58,626 bases of DNA, from NCBI GenBank assembly GCA_004557905.1, contig SFFH01000013.1, positions 1-58,626 of the forward strand, written 5' to 3'. The notes below the pieces were generated by a model. The model worked only from the letters and a program-made list of their open reading frames with translations. It was not told the origin of the DNA and did not search any database. The position numbers were made by a program, and so were the translations under genes. This document shows, one piece after another, positions 25,847 to 35,198 of the stretch (its first letter is position 1; every line of letters starts with the position of its first letter). This DNA is from Clostridiales bacterium. GTDB lineage: Bacteria > Bacillota > Clostridia > Christensenellales > Aristaeellaceae.

Positions 25847-26950
25847 ATGTCTCAATTTGTTAATACTGACTTGAGCGCCTTCCATGGCGTATGGGTTTTC
25901 TGCGAGCAGCGTGAAGGCGTAATGAATCAGACCAGCTTTGAGCTGCTGAGCGAGGGCCGCAAGCTGGCCGACGATCTGGGCGTGGAGCTGTGCGGCGTGC
26001 TTCTGGGCAGCAACGTCGGCAATCTGGCCAGGACGCTGGGCGGCTACGGCGCGGACAAGGTCTATCTGTGCGACGACCCGAAGCTCTCCAACTACACCAC
26101 CGACGCCTACACCAAGGTGCTGTGCGACCTGGTGGTGGAAAAGAAGCCGGAGATCGTGCTTATCGGCGCCACCAACATCGGCCGTGATCTGGGCCCGCGC
26201 TGCGCGGCCCGTCTGCACACCGGCCTGACCGCTGACGCCACGCATCTGGACATCGATGTAGCCAAGTACAAGGAGTTCCTGCGCTCCACCTCCACCATGG
26301 ACGTGGACAGCATGAAGTGGGACATGAACGACAAGGGCCTGAAGATGACCCGCCCGGCCTTCGGCGGCCACCTGATGGCGACCATCATCTGCCCGCGCTT
26401 CCGCCCGCAGATGTCCACGGTGCGTCCGGGCGTCATGAAGTGCGCCGAGTTCGACGCCGCCCGCGCCGAGGCCTGCGTGGTGGAAGCCTGCCCGGTGCAG
26501 CTGACCGACGCGGACATCAAGACGAAGGTTCTGGAGGTCGTGAAGGAAGCCAAGGCCGCCGTGGATCTGCTGGGCGCCGAGGTGATCGTTGCGGTCGGCC
26601 ACGGCATCAGCAAGGACGTGACCAAGGGCCTTGAGCTGGCACAGAAGCTGGCCGACGCGCTCGGCGGCGGCGTTCTGGGCGCTTCCCGCGCTGTGGTGGA
26701 CGAGGGCTGGCTCAGCGCCGATCATCAGGTCGGCCAGACCGGCAAGACCGTCCGCCCGCACATCTACGTCGCGCTGGGCATCTCCGGCGCCATCCAGCAC
26801 AAGGCCGGCATGCAGGATTCCGAGTACATCATTGCCGTGAACAGCAATGCTGCCGCGCCGATCTTCGAGGTGGCGGACTACGGCATCTGCGGCGACCTGT
26901 ATCAGGTTGTCCCGATGATGCTGGACGCGCTCAGCTCCATCGAGCGCTGA
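25847..26950 (+). CDS. etfA: Electron transfer flavoprotein alpha subunit
   Basis: The 367-residue protein ends in the FAD-binding signature of EtfA: GGGVLGASRAVVDEGW, VGQTGKTVRPHIYVALGISG, AIQHKAGMQDSEYIIAVNSN (about 265-330). The N-terminal half has the Rossmann-like GVLLGSNVGNLARTLGGYGA. It pairs with EtfB and acts as electron donor or acceptor for the acyl-CoA dehydrogenase upstream. GAGGAGG stands before the ATG, 14 bases after etfB. Confidence 0.95.
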   Translation: MSQFVNTDLSAFHGVWVFCEQREGVMNQTSFELLSEGRKLADDLGVELCGVLLGSNVGNLARTLGGYGADKVYLCDDPKLSNYTTDAYTKVLCDLVVEKKPEIVLIGATNIGRDLGPRCAARLHTGLTADATHLDIDVAKYKEFLRSTSTMDVDSMKWDMNDKGLKMTRPAFGGHLMATIICPRFRPQMSTVRPGVMKCAEFDAARAEACVVEACPVQLTDADIKTKVLEVVKEAKAAVDLLGAEVIVAVGHGISKDVTKGLELAQKLADALGGGVLGASRAVVDEGWLSADHQVGQTGKTVRPHIYVALGISGAIQHKAGMQDSEYIIAVNSNAAAPIFEVADYGICGDLYQVVPMMLDALSSIER

Positions 26951-27044
26951 GCCTTCCGACCTTCGGACAATTCCCCATCAGACAAAAAAACACGTCATCT
27001 GCCGCCGCGCAACGGCGCGGATTCACCCCTTTCCTGAATACGCA

Positions 27045-27084
27045 AAGGCGTTGCTGCCGACAGAATGTGCCGGCAGCAACGCCT
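27045..27084 (+). terminator. hairpin after etfA
   Basis: Perfect 15-bp stem (27045-27059 with 27070-27084, arms AAGGCGTTGCTGCCG) about 95 bases past etfA. The T-run after it is weak (GCTTG), but it lies between convergent genes and probably ends the operon. Confidence 0.55.
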
Positions 27085-27181
27085 TGCTTGATGGAGAACA
27101 TGTACGAACAGCGTTCAGCCCCGGAGGACGGGGATGAGGCTGCATGGTTTTGCGGCAGGCTCGTCCCACTGTTCCTTCGCC

Positions 27182-28123
27182 TTACAGCGGCATGATGCCA
27201 AAGAGAATCGCGACGAACATGCACAGGATGGAGAAGCCCCACACATACAGGAAGCTCGCCTTGATGTGGTCCTTGATGTCCACCTCGGCCAGGCCCGTGC
27301 CCAGCAGGGTAGCGGGCACCATCGGGCTGATGAAGGTGGCGCAGTTGCGGCAGACGACCATGGCGACGGCGATGGGCAGCGCGTCCACGCCGAAGGCCTG
27401 GCCGATGCCGATGACCACGGGCAGCATGCCGTAGAAGTAGCTGTCGGTATCAAACGCCAGTGCCAGCGGCACGGAGAGGACGCCGATGACCAGCGGCAGA
27501 TGCTGGCCCAGAGCCGCAGGCAGGATGCCGGAGACGATCGCCGCCAGGCAGCGCACGACGGAGGGAATCGTGCCCTCGGGCAGCTCCATCACCTTGGCGG
27601 AGATGGCCTTGCCGTCCGCGCCCAGGCTGGTGGTCAGGATGCCCATGAGCACGGCCGCGCCCATCAGCGTGGAGCACATCATCAGCGCCGGGCCGGCATG
27701 CAGGTTGATGATCTTCTTGTGCATCTTCGCGGTGAAGCCGTAGTTGACGAACAGGGCAACCGCTACGCCCAGCATGAAGGGGAAGTAGCTGGGGAACACG
27801 TCCCAGATCAGCATGACGATGACGGCCACGGTGAGCAGGATGTTGAACAGGAAGAGCTTCGGACGGGCCAGCTCGCTGACCTCGCCGGATTGCGCCTGCT
27901 CCGTCGCCTCGACGACGCCCTCGGTCTCCGCCAGCCTGCCGTGCAGGCCCGCGCCGCGGCGCTTCTCCTGCCAGCCCGACAGCGCCGCATGCGCCAGCGC
28001 CAGCGCGATGCCGAAGATCTGGATGGGCAGCCTGCTCTCATCGATCCGTCTGTCAGAACACATCCGGGGGAACTGTCCAGAGGATACCATATGAAGGCCC
28101 TCGTTCTCCAGATGCGTATACAC
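27182..28123 (-). pseudogene. CitMHS-family carrier, N-terminal half missing
   Basis: The open frame encodes 313 residues. Only from about residue 30 on (LPIQIFGIALALAHAALSGW) is there family similarity. It covers just the C-terminal half of a CitMHS symporter, with FPFMLGVAVALFVNYGF, LGQHLPLVIGVLSVPLALAF, DTDSYFYGMLPVV and LVGTGL-like ends. Complete members have about 430-450 residues, like the copy at 4.1-5.5 kb. The missing half is not found in another frame: upstream, the sequence runs into the kdpE terminator within about 90 bases. No clear ribosome site precedes the first ATG. It is most likely a decayed carrier left beside the etfA end of the island. Confidence 0.75.
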
Positions 28124-28164
28124 TTATAATGACCCCATAACCCAAAAAGTATGGCTCTGCAGGG

Positions 28165-28202
28165 AAAAGCAAAGGCGGCCGAACGGATTTTCCGTCCAGC
28201 CG
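28165..28202 (-). terminator. hairpin after kdpE
   Basis: Minus-strand stem CGGCTGGACGGA/TCCGTTCGGCCG (28191-28202 with 28176-28187) with an AAA loop, followed by CCTTTGCTTTTCC. It directly follows the kdpE stop. Confidence 0.55.
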
Positions 28203-28212
28203 CATCGATGTT

Positions 28213-28906
<694 letters not shown>

Positions 28907-28914
<8 letters not shown>

Positions 28915-31561
28915 GCAGTTCAACCTCCCCCGCAGGCAGTGTAAAGGTGAAGACCGTGCCGCTCGGCCGGTTGTCCGACACCGTGATCGTTCCGCCGTGG
29001 GCCGTGACAATGGAGCGGCACAGGGACAGGCCCAGGCCCAGACTCCTGCGGCTGTCCGCGACCTGGTTGGCGCCGCTGTAGAACATGTCGAAAATGCGCT
29101 CCTTCTGCGCGTCCGGGATGCCCGGCCCGTCGTCGGAGACGGAGACCTCCGCCCAGCCGCCCCGCTTGCGCGTGTGAATCCCGATGTGCGAGCCGACCGG
29201 CGTGTACTTGATCGCGTTGTCCACCAGGTTGATGAGCACCTGGACGATCAGCTTCGCATCGATCCGGACCAGGAGCAGCTCCTCCTCGCTGCTCACGCGG
29301 ATCGTGTGCTCCCGGCTCTTGCGGTTGATGTGGCGCAGCGCCTCGGCGACCACGTCGTCCATGAGCTCGACGCCCTGATGCAGCTTGACCCGGCCGTCCT
29401 CGATCCGGGTGATGGCCAGCAGGTTTTCCACCAGGTTGATCAGCCACATGGAATCGTCGTAGATGTCGGTAAACGTCTGCACCCGGGTCGCGTCGTCGAG
29501 CTTCTGATAGTTGGCCAGCAGGTTGCTGGCGCTGCCGGAGATGGAGGTCAGCGGTGTGCGCAGGTCGTGGGAGATGGCCCGCAGCAGGTTGGCGCGCAGC
29601 TGCTCGTTTCGGGCCAGGATCGCGGCCTCTTCCTTTTCGCGGGCGTTGCGGATGCTCTCCAGTGCCAGCGCGCATTCGCCCAGGATGGACAAAAGGACGC
29701 TGTTTTCAAAGGAATCCAGCGGCACGCCGTTCATGGCGATGCCGACCACACCGTAGACGTGCTGATTGACGCGGATGGCCAGGTACAGGCATTTCGCGTC
29801 CGACAGGGTATCGGTGGTGGCGCCGGCGTGCTTGTTGTTGCGCAGCACCCACGCCGCGACCGCCTGCTCGCTTTCGGAAACCAGGTCGCCCATTCCGCTG
29901 CCCGGCGTCCTGAAGAGGACGGGCGCGCCCAGCGTCTTCCCGTCGGACATGTAGATCACCAGATCCCGCTTGAGCAGCTTGAGCAGCTGCCCAGCGGTCG
30001 CGCCGGCCACAGCCCGCTCGTCCTTCTCCTTTTGAAGAAGCTGGTTGGTCTCAAACAGGATCTTCGTGCGGTAGGCGGCATGGGCGGACTGCTTCGCGTT
30101 GTCCTTCAGACGCGTGGCGAGCGAGCCCGTCAGCAGCGCCGTCATGAACATGATCGGAAAGGTTACCCAGTAATCCGGGTCATTGAACTGAAAGGTGAAG
30201 CGCGGAATGGTGAAGAAGAAGTTGAACACCAGTACGCTGACCACCGACGCGGCCACGCCGCAGAAGCGGTTCGTCGTGATAACCGAGATGACCAGCACGC
30301 CGAAGATGTAGGCCGAGACGATGTTGGCCTCCGTAAAGCCCAGGCCGTAGAACGCAAACCCCAGCAGCGTGGCGGCCAGCAGCACCAGCACGCTTTTGGC
30401 GACGTCCCGCACGGGCATGGCCTGCACATGGAGCGTCCTGCCGGTCCGCTCCTGATAGCCTCCCTGCACGCTGGCGTCTGGAATCACATGGATGTCCAGG
30501 TTGGGCGCGTTGGCGATCAGGCGCTCCGTCAGTGTCGGCTTGCTGAAGATGCTCTTTCTGGTGGCGGTGCTGCGGCCGATCACGATCTTGGAGACGCCGG
30601 ACAGCCGGGCGAACTCCGCGATCTGATAGGGCACGTCCTCGCCGTAGCTCGTCTCGATGTGCGCGCCGAGCTGCTGCGCCAGGCGCATGTTCTCCCGCAG
30701 CCGCCGCTTGTCCTCCTCCCGCATCTCCGCCGTGGCGGGCGTCTCCACGAAGAGCGCCGTAAAGCTGCCGCGGAACGCCCGGGCCATTCTGGCCGCGGTG
30801 CGGATGATCTTCGCGTTGGACGGCGAGGAGGAGAGGCAGACCAGGATGTGCTCGTCCGTATGGTAATCGCTGCGGCGCTGCGCGCCGGCGCTTTCGGTCA
30901 GCAGGTTGATCCGGTCCGCGCAGCGCCGCAGGGCCAGCTCACGCAGCGCGGTCAGGGTCTGCACGCTGAAAATGCCGGCGTTGCCCGCCATGCGCTCCAG
31001 CAGCTCCGCCGGCTCGATGTCCACCAGCTCCACCCGATCGGCCTGATCAAACACGGAATCCGGGATCCGCTCCGTCACCGGCACCCCGGTAACGGAGGCC
31101 ACCGTGTCGTTCAGGCTCTCGATGTGCTGAACGTTGACCGTCGTGTACACGTCGATACCTGCGGAAAGCAGCTCCTGCACGTCCTGGCAGCGCTTGGTGT
31201 GCCGGCTGCCCTGCGCGTTGGTGTGCGCCAGCTCGTCCACCAGGATGAGCTGCGGCCGCCGCCTGAGCGCGCCGTCGATGTCAAATTCGCGCAGCGTGAC
31301 GCCGCCGCAGGGAACCTGCTTCGCAGGAAGCTGCTCCATGCCGGAGAGCAGCGCCGCCGTCTGCTGCCGCTCATGGGGCTCGATGCATCCGGCCACCACG
31401 TCGATGCCGCGCGCTTTGGCCTGATGCGCCGCCTGCAGCATAGCGTACGTCTTTCCCACGCCGGCGGCGTAGCCAAAGAAGATCTTCAGCTTTCCCTGCT
31501 TCTCATCCGTGGCCTCCGCGCGCGCGGCATCCGGGCGCGGCTCCTGTCCGGGCATTTCCAT
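28907..31561 (-). CDS. kdpD: KdpD sensor histidine kinase
   Basis: The 884-residue protein has the complete KdpD order: N-terminal KdpD domain with Walker A GYAAGVGKT (about 30-38) and Walker B LILVDELAHTN (near 104-114); a universal-stress-like domain (about 245-370); four membrane segments near 400-500; a GAF-like region; then the kinase core with His665 in ISHDLRTPL, N-box LVDNAIKYTP and G-box DDGPGIP. KdpD senses K+ limitation or turgor. GGAGG lies seven bases before the ATG. It follows a small membrane-protein gene and ktrA on the same strand. Confidence 0.95.
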
Positions 31562-31595
31562 GGGCGTTCCTCCGTACGGGTTTTTCTGGATTATA

Positions 31596-31751
31596 TCACA
31601 CCCTGCTGTCCTTTTCCAATTCCTTTTCCTGATCCAGGGGCATGGTCTTCTCCTGCGCGCGGACGTTCAAAAAGCCGTCAAATTTCCCCATGATGCGCCA
31701 GCCGAGGACGCAGAGGGCCGCTACGGCCGCGATCAGCAGCAGATTTTTCAT
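31596..31751 (-). CDS. 51-residue small membrane protein in the K+ operon
   Basis: A short gene between ktrA and kdpD, starting with ATG at 31751 and a GGAGG nine bases upstream, and ending in TGA at 31596-31598. The product starts MKNLLLIAAVAALCVLGWRI, one clear membrane segment, then a charged tail of about 30 residues. It has no family I recognise. Its position (20 bases after ktrA, 34 before kdpD), proper ribosome site and plausible single-span topology argue that it is real. It may be a small subunit of Ktr or a partner of KdpD, in the manner of KdpF; that is inference. Confidence 0.65.
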   Translation of the reverse strand: MKNLLLIAAVAALCVLGWRIMGKFDGFLNVRAQEKTMPLDQEKELEKDSRV

Positions 31752-31770
31752 CTTTCCCCACCTCCGTCAA

Positions 31771-32418
31771 TCAGATATGGAAGCACTTGTGCAGATCCCG
31801 GCTGCGGCCCAGCACCAGCATGGTCGCGCCGGCCGGCAGCACCATGTCCGGCGAGAGCGACAGCTCCAGCTTGCCGTCCGTCTTGACGCCGATGATGTTG
31901 ATGCTGTACTTCTTCCGGATGTCAATCTGCCCGATCGAGCGCCCCGCCCAGTTTTGCGGCACGGGGATTTCAAACATGGCGTGGTCCTCGTCCAGCTCAA
32001 TGTAATCCAGGATGTGATCGGCGCTGTAGCGGATGGCCGTCCACTTGGCCATCTGCTTTTCGGGATAGACCACCTCGTCCGCGCCGTTGCGCAGCAGGAA
32101 CTTTTCGTGCACGTCCCGCGCGGCCCTGGAAACGACCAGCTTCGCGCCCAGCTCCTTGAGCAGCGACGTCGTCTCCAGCGAGCTCTGGAAATCGTTGCCG
32201 ATGGCCACGATGCACACGTCGAAATTGCGGATGCCGAGGGACTCCAGAAACGCGGCGTTGGTGCTGTCGCCGATCTGCGCATTGGTCACAAACGGTAGCA
32301 CGGCCTCCACGCGCTCCTCGGAGATGTCCACGGCCATGACCTGGTGCCCCTGCCTGTTCAGATGCACGGCGATGTGCTTGCCGAAGCGCCCCAGGCCGAT
32401 CAAGAGGATCGATTTCAT
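31771..32418 (-). CDS. ktrA: K+ channel regulatory subunit KtrA/TrkA (RCK)
   Basis: The 215-residue protein has an RCK_N Rossmann domain, GLGRFGKHIAVHLNRQGHQV (about 8-27) with acidic end VMAVDIS, and an RCK_C domain from about residue 135. One N and one C domain make it KtrA-like, not the double TrkA. It forms the cytoplasmic ring that gates KtrB in response to nucleotides. AGGAG lies seven bases before the ATG. The gene follows ktrB after 13 bases. Confidence 0.92.
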   Translation of the reverse strand: MKSILLIGLGRFGKHIAVHLNRQGHQVMAVDISEERVEAVLPFVTNAQIGDSTNAAFLESLGIRNFDVCIVAIGNDFQSSLETTSLLKELGAKLVVSRAARDVHEKFLLRNGADEVVYPEKQMAKWTAIRYSADHILDYIELDEDHAMFEIPVPQNWAGRSIGQIDIRKKYSINIIGVKTDGKLELSLSPDMVLPAGATMLVLGRSRDLHKCFHI

Positions 32419-32431
32419 GATGTTTCTCCTT

Positions 32432-33766
32432 TCATCCAACCGTCACTTTCTCGTGAGGGTATTTGGAGCCGTTCTTCTGCCGTCCGGACAGCGCGGCAAA
32501 GATCAGCGTCAGCCCGCCGACGCGGCCAAAGAACATGAGCATGATAAGAATGAGCCGGGACAGTGTGCCCAGCCCGGGCGTGATGCCGAGCGTCAGCCCC
32601 ACGGTGCCGACCGCGGAGGCGGCCTCAAACAGGCAGGTCAACATGGGCAGGCCCTCCGAGACGCTGATGATCAGGCCGCCAAAGAAGAAGAGCGTCAGAT
32701 ACATGAGCAGGATCGTCGCCGCGTTTTTGACCGCATCGTCGTCGATCCGCCGCCTGAAGAAGTGCGGGTACTCCTCCCGCTGGAAGGTTGAGATGGCCGC
32801 GGCGAACAGGACGGCGACCGTGGTCGTCTTCATGCCGCCCGCGGTGGAGCCGGGGCTGCCGCCGGTGAGCATCAGCGCGACGGTGATGGACTGGCCCGCG
32901 TCGCTGAGCTTCGTCAGCTCCACGGTGTTGAAGCCCGCCGTTCTCGGCGTAACCGTCTGAAAGAGCGAGGCCAGAATCCGTTCCTTCGGCGGAAGCGCGC
33001 CGAATTCAAAGACGTAGAAGTACAGCGCCGGGAGCAGAAGCAGCAGGCCCGTGGCGCACAGGATCACCTTGCTCTGCATCCTGTAGCGGCGCACATGCAG
33101 GCGGTTGCTGCGGATGTCGTCCCAGGTCAGAAAGCCGATGCCGCCGATGAGGATCAGCAGCATGACCGTCACATTGATCACCGGCTCCGCGGCATAGCTG
33201 GTCAGCGAGGAGAACTCGCCCCGCACGCCCATCAGGTCAAAGCCCGCGTTGCAGAAGGCCGACACGGCATGGAACAGTGCCATCCACAGCCCCCTCGCGC
33301 CGAAATCCCGGCAGAAGACCGGCGCCATCGCGGCGGCGCCCAGAAGCTCGATAATCAGCGTCGTCCTAATGATGAAGCTGGTCAGGCGCACGATGCCGCC
33401 CACCTTCGGCGCGGAGATCGCCTCCTGCATGGTGCTGCGCTGCATCAGGGAGATCTTGCGTCCGGAGATCAGCGCGAAGGCGGCGGCGACGGTGATGACG
33501 CCCATGCCGCCGATCTGGATGAGGAGCATGATGACGAGCTGCCCGAAGAGCGACCAATAGGTCGCCGTATCGTGCAGCACCAGGCCGGTCACGCAGACCG
33601 CCGAGGTCGAGGTGAACAGCGCGTCCAGAAACGGCGTCCTGCCGCTGTGCCGGCTGGAGACGGGCAGCATCAGCAGCAGCGCGCCCAGCAGAATCACGCC
33701 GAGAAAGCCGAGGATAATGATCTGAAAAGACGTCAGTCTTCGTTTCGGGTGCCATCGTGCATCCAT
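32432..33766 (-). CDS. ktrB: K+ uptake channel KtrB (TrkH/KtrB family)
   Basis: The 444-residue membrane protein shows four M-P-M repeats with selectivity-filter glycines: TSAVCVTGL (about 54-62), SAFCNAGFDL (near 170), VTPRTAGFNTV (near 292) and SAVGTVGLTLG (near 402). It moves K+ (often with Na+) into the cell. AAAGGAG lies nine bases before the ATG. It is the first gene of ktrB-ktrA-(51 aa)-kdpD-kdpE, preceded by four 11-bp tandem repeats. Confidence 0.93.
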   Translation of the reverse strand: MDARWHPKRRLTSFQIIILGFLGVILLGALLLMLPVSSRHSGRTPFLDALFTSTSAVCVTGLVLHDTATYWSLFGQLVIMLLIQIGGMGVITVAAAFALISGRKISLMQRSTMQEAISAPKVGGIVRLTSFIIRTTLIIELLGAAAMAPVFCRDFGARGLWMALFHAVSAFCNAGFDLMGVRGEFSSLTSYAAEPVINVTVMLLILIGGIGFLTWDDIRSNRLHVRRYRMQSKVILCATGLLLLLPALYFYVFEFGALPPKERILASLFQTVTPRTAGFNTVELTKLSDAGQSITVALMLTGGSPGSTAGGMKTTTVAVLFAAAISTFQREEYPHFFRRRIDDDAVKNAATILLMYLTLFFFGGLIISVSEGLPMLTCLFEAASAVGTVGLTLGITPGLGTLSRLILIMLMFFGRVGGLTLIFAALSGRQKNGSKYPHEKVTVG

Positions 33767-33783
33767 GTGCAGCGACTCCTTTA

Positions 33784-33827
33784 TGCCTCTTTATTGCCTC
33801 TTTATTGCCTCTTTATTGCCTCTTTAT
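33784..33827. repeat. four perfect 11-bp tandem repeats upstream of ktrB
   Basis: TGCCTCTTTAT is repeated four times without mismatch at 33784-33794, 33795-33805, 33806-33816 and 33817-33827. On the minus (transcribed) strand each unit contains AAAGAGG, and the array is followed 17 bases later by the ktrB start. A TATGAT -10-like hexamer (complement of 33826-33831) lies at its upstream edge. Confidence 0.85.
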
Positions 33828-33909
33828 CATACTTCGGAACCGCTTAAGAGGATAAAAGCGTATTCGCCGCCGCATTAAGATGGTCTAAAGATTGCACGCT
33901 GCAAACGGG

Positions 33910-33975
33910 GAACTCCTTCCACCATCCTTCGGATGGTCCCCCCTCCCTCAAGAGGGAGGCTGAGGAACGGCAGTT
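33910..33975. repeat. interspersed palindromic repeat
   Basis: Two adjacent stem-loops, CCATCC/GGATGG (33922-33936) and CCTCCCTC/GAGGGAGG (33942-33959). The layout resembles widespread non-coding palindromic repeats of gut Clostridia. A related unit is at 55733-55785. Confidence 0.5.
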
Positions 33976-34196
33976 CGTCAAACTACAAAATTTGCGGCTT
34001 TGACATGATTCCTCATGCAATTTCAGGACGAATCGCGTATAATACACTTGAACACCGTATAAAACCGGCATGATGCCGGTTGCATCACCGACCAAGTGAC
34101 GTAAGTCCCGTTGCTTTGTGGTCGAGTCCGAAGCTTTGCAGAAGGACTTACAGAGTAAAGCGGTACGGGATCACCATGCATCGGAGGGATTTCAAG

Positions 34197-35069
34197 ATGA
34201 AAAAACTGCTTCTCCTCTGCCTTGCCGTGGCATGCGCCATGCTGCCCATGGCAGTCCATGCCGAAGCCGGGAACGGGAGCGTTCCCGCCGAAGAAACCTC
34301 AGCGATTTCGGAAAGCACAGCGCCGGACGCTGAGGTTGTCGCCGATCAGATGAGGGCATACTACCTCAGCGAAACCGGGCCGCAGGGAACGACGTTCTAT
34401 GCCTATGGCGCTTCCGCCATCTCGCTGCCCGAAACGGACGGGCAGGGAAACGGCAGGCTTCTCATGGTGCCGCTGTACCGGCAGAGCCACAATTTCACCT
34501 GCGGCGTGGCCTGCGTCGCCTCTGTTTTGCGCTATGCCGGGTATGATTTTGACACCCGGGAGGATCGCTTGCTCTGGGAACTTGGGGCAACGCCGGAAAA
34601 CGGAACCAGCTATCTGAAAATCACCGAATATCTGAACGCCGTTCGCATGGACGGTGCTCCAGATACCCCCGTGTTTGCCACGGACATCGTGTGTACGGAG
34701 TACGCTTCAGATGAAGACGGTCCGGCGCTTCGTCTGCTGTCGCAATTCAGGGCGGAGCTTGACGAAGGTACGCCTGTCATCTGTGTGATTCAGGCCTGGA
34801 GGGATGACGGCGATTACACGGCAGGAACAGAGGACGATGGGCACTATGTCGTGCTGATCGGATACAGCAAGGATACGGAAAACGGCGCGTACATCTACTA
34901 TTTCATGGACCCGTCGACCTCCGGCAGCTACACCTATCTCACGGAGGAGGAGTTCATCCTGCGCTGGCACGACAACCTGGAGGGCACGCCGACGCGCATT
35001 GCCATCGCGGTTTCGTATCTGAATGCCGTACAGGATGCGCCCATTCACGCCGCCTATCATCTGGATTGA
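34197..35069 (+). CDS. Secreted C39-like cysteine peptidase
   Basis: The 290-residue protein starts with a signal peptide (KKLLLLCLAVACAML, likely cut after AVHA at residue 22). After a linker comes a papain-like C39-type domain with the expected order of catalytic residues: Cys102 in NFTCGVACVASVLRYAG, His216 in DDGHYVVLIGY and Asp238 in FMDPSTSG. GGAGGG lies eight bases before the ATG at 34197. It stands alone with its own promoter and a strong terminator. It is unlike bacteriocin-processing C39 domains because no ABC transporter is fused or adjacent. Substrate unknown; cell-wall or peptide cleavage are options. Confidence 0.8.
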   Translation: MKKLLLLCLAVACAMLPMAVHAEAGNGSVPAEETSAISESTAPDAEVVADQMRAYYLSETGPQGTTFYAYGASAISLPETDGQGNGRLLMVPLYRQSHNFTCGVACVASVLRYAGYDFDTREDRLLWELGATPENGTSYLKITEYLNAVRMDGAPDTPVFATDIVCTEYASDEDGPALRLLSQFRAELDEGTPVICVIQAWRDDGDYTAGTEDDGHYVVLIGYSKDTENGAYIYYFMDPSTSGSYTYLTEEEFILRWHDNLEGTPTRIAIAVSYLNAVQDAPIHAAYHLD

Positions 35070-35140
35070 TGAACAGGCAGCCCTGGCCGCGCCGAATTCG
35101 GCTTTTCCCGCATCCTGCGAGCGTTTCTTGATGAAAAACA

Positions 35141-35185
35141 AAGCCGACCCTCAGGCAGCTCTGCCTGAGGGTCGGCTTATTGTTT
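35141..35185. terminator. bidirectional terminator
   Basis: Perfect 18-bp stem, 35141-35158 with 35161-35178 (arms begin AAGCCGACCC), T-rich to the right and A-rich to the left. It separates the C39-like gene from the convergent transketolase genes. Confidence 0.85.
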
Positions 35186-35198
35186 TATGTAGTTTCTC

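Larger units (their letters stand above)
33767..34196. other. intergenic region between ktrB and the C39-like gene
   Basis: No gene. It contains the tandem repeats, an interspersed palindromic repeat (33910-33975) and a -10 hexamer TATAAT (34038-34043) for the C39-like gene, with no convincing -35. A short hairpin CCGGCATGATGCCGG (34067-34081) lies in the leader. Confidence 0.55.

Noticed and set aside
203..26950. Oxalate degradation operon (Frc plus oxalate/formate antiporter)
   Set aside because: The two components are in separate operons, and the essential oxalyl-CoA decarboxylase is not in the window.
33784..33827. CRISPR array
   Set aside because: The repeats are 11 bp, directly adjacent and without spacers; no cas genes are present.
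34060..34196. Riboswitch in the leader of the C39-like gene
   Set aside because: Only one short hairpin is seen; no conserved riboswitch core was recognised.
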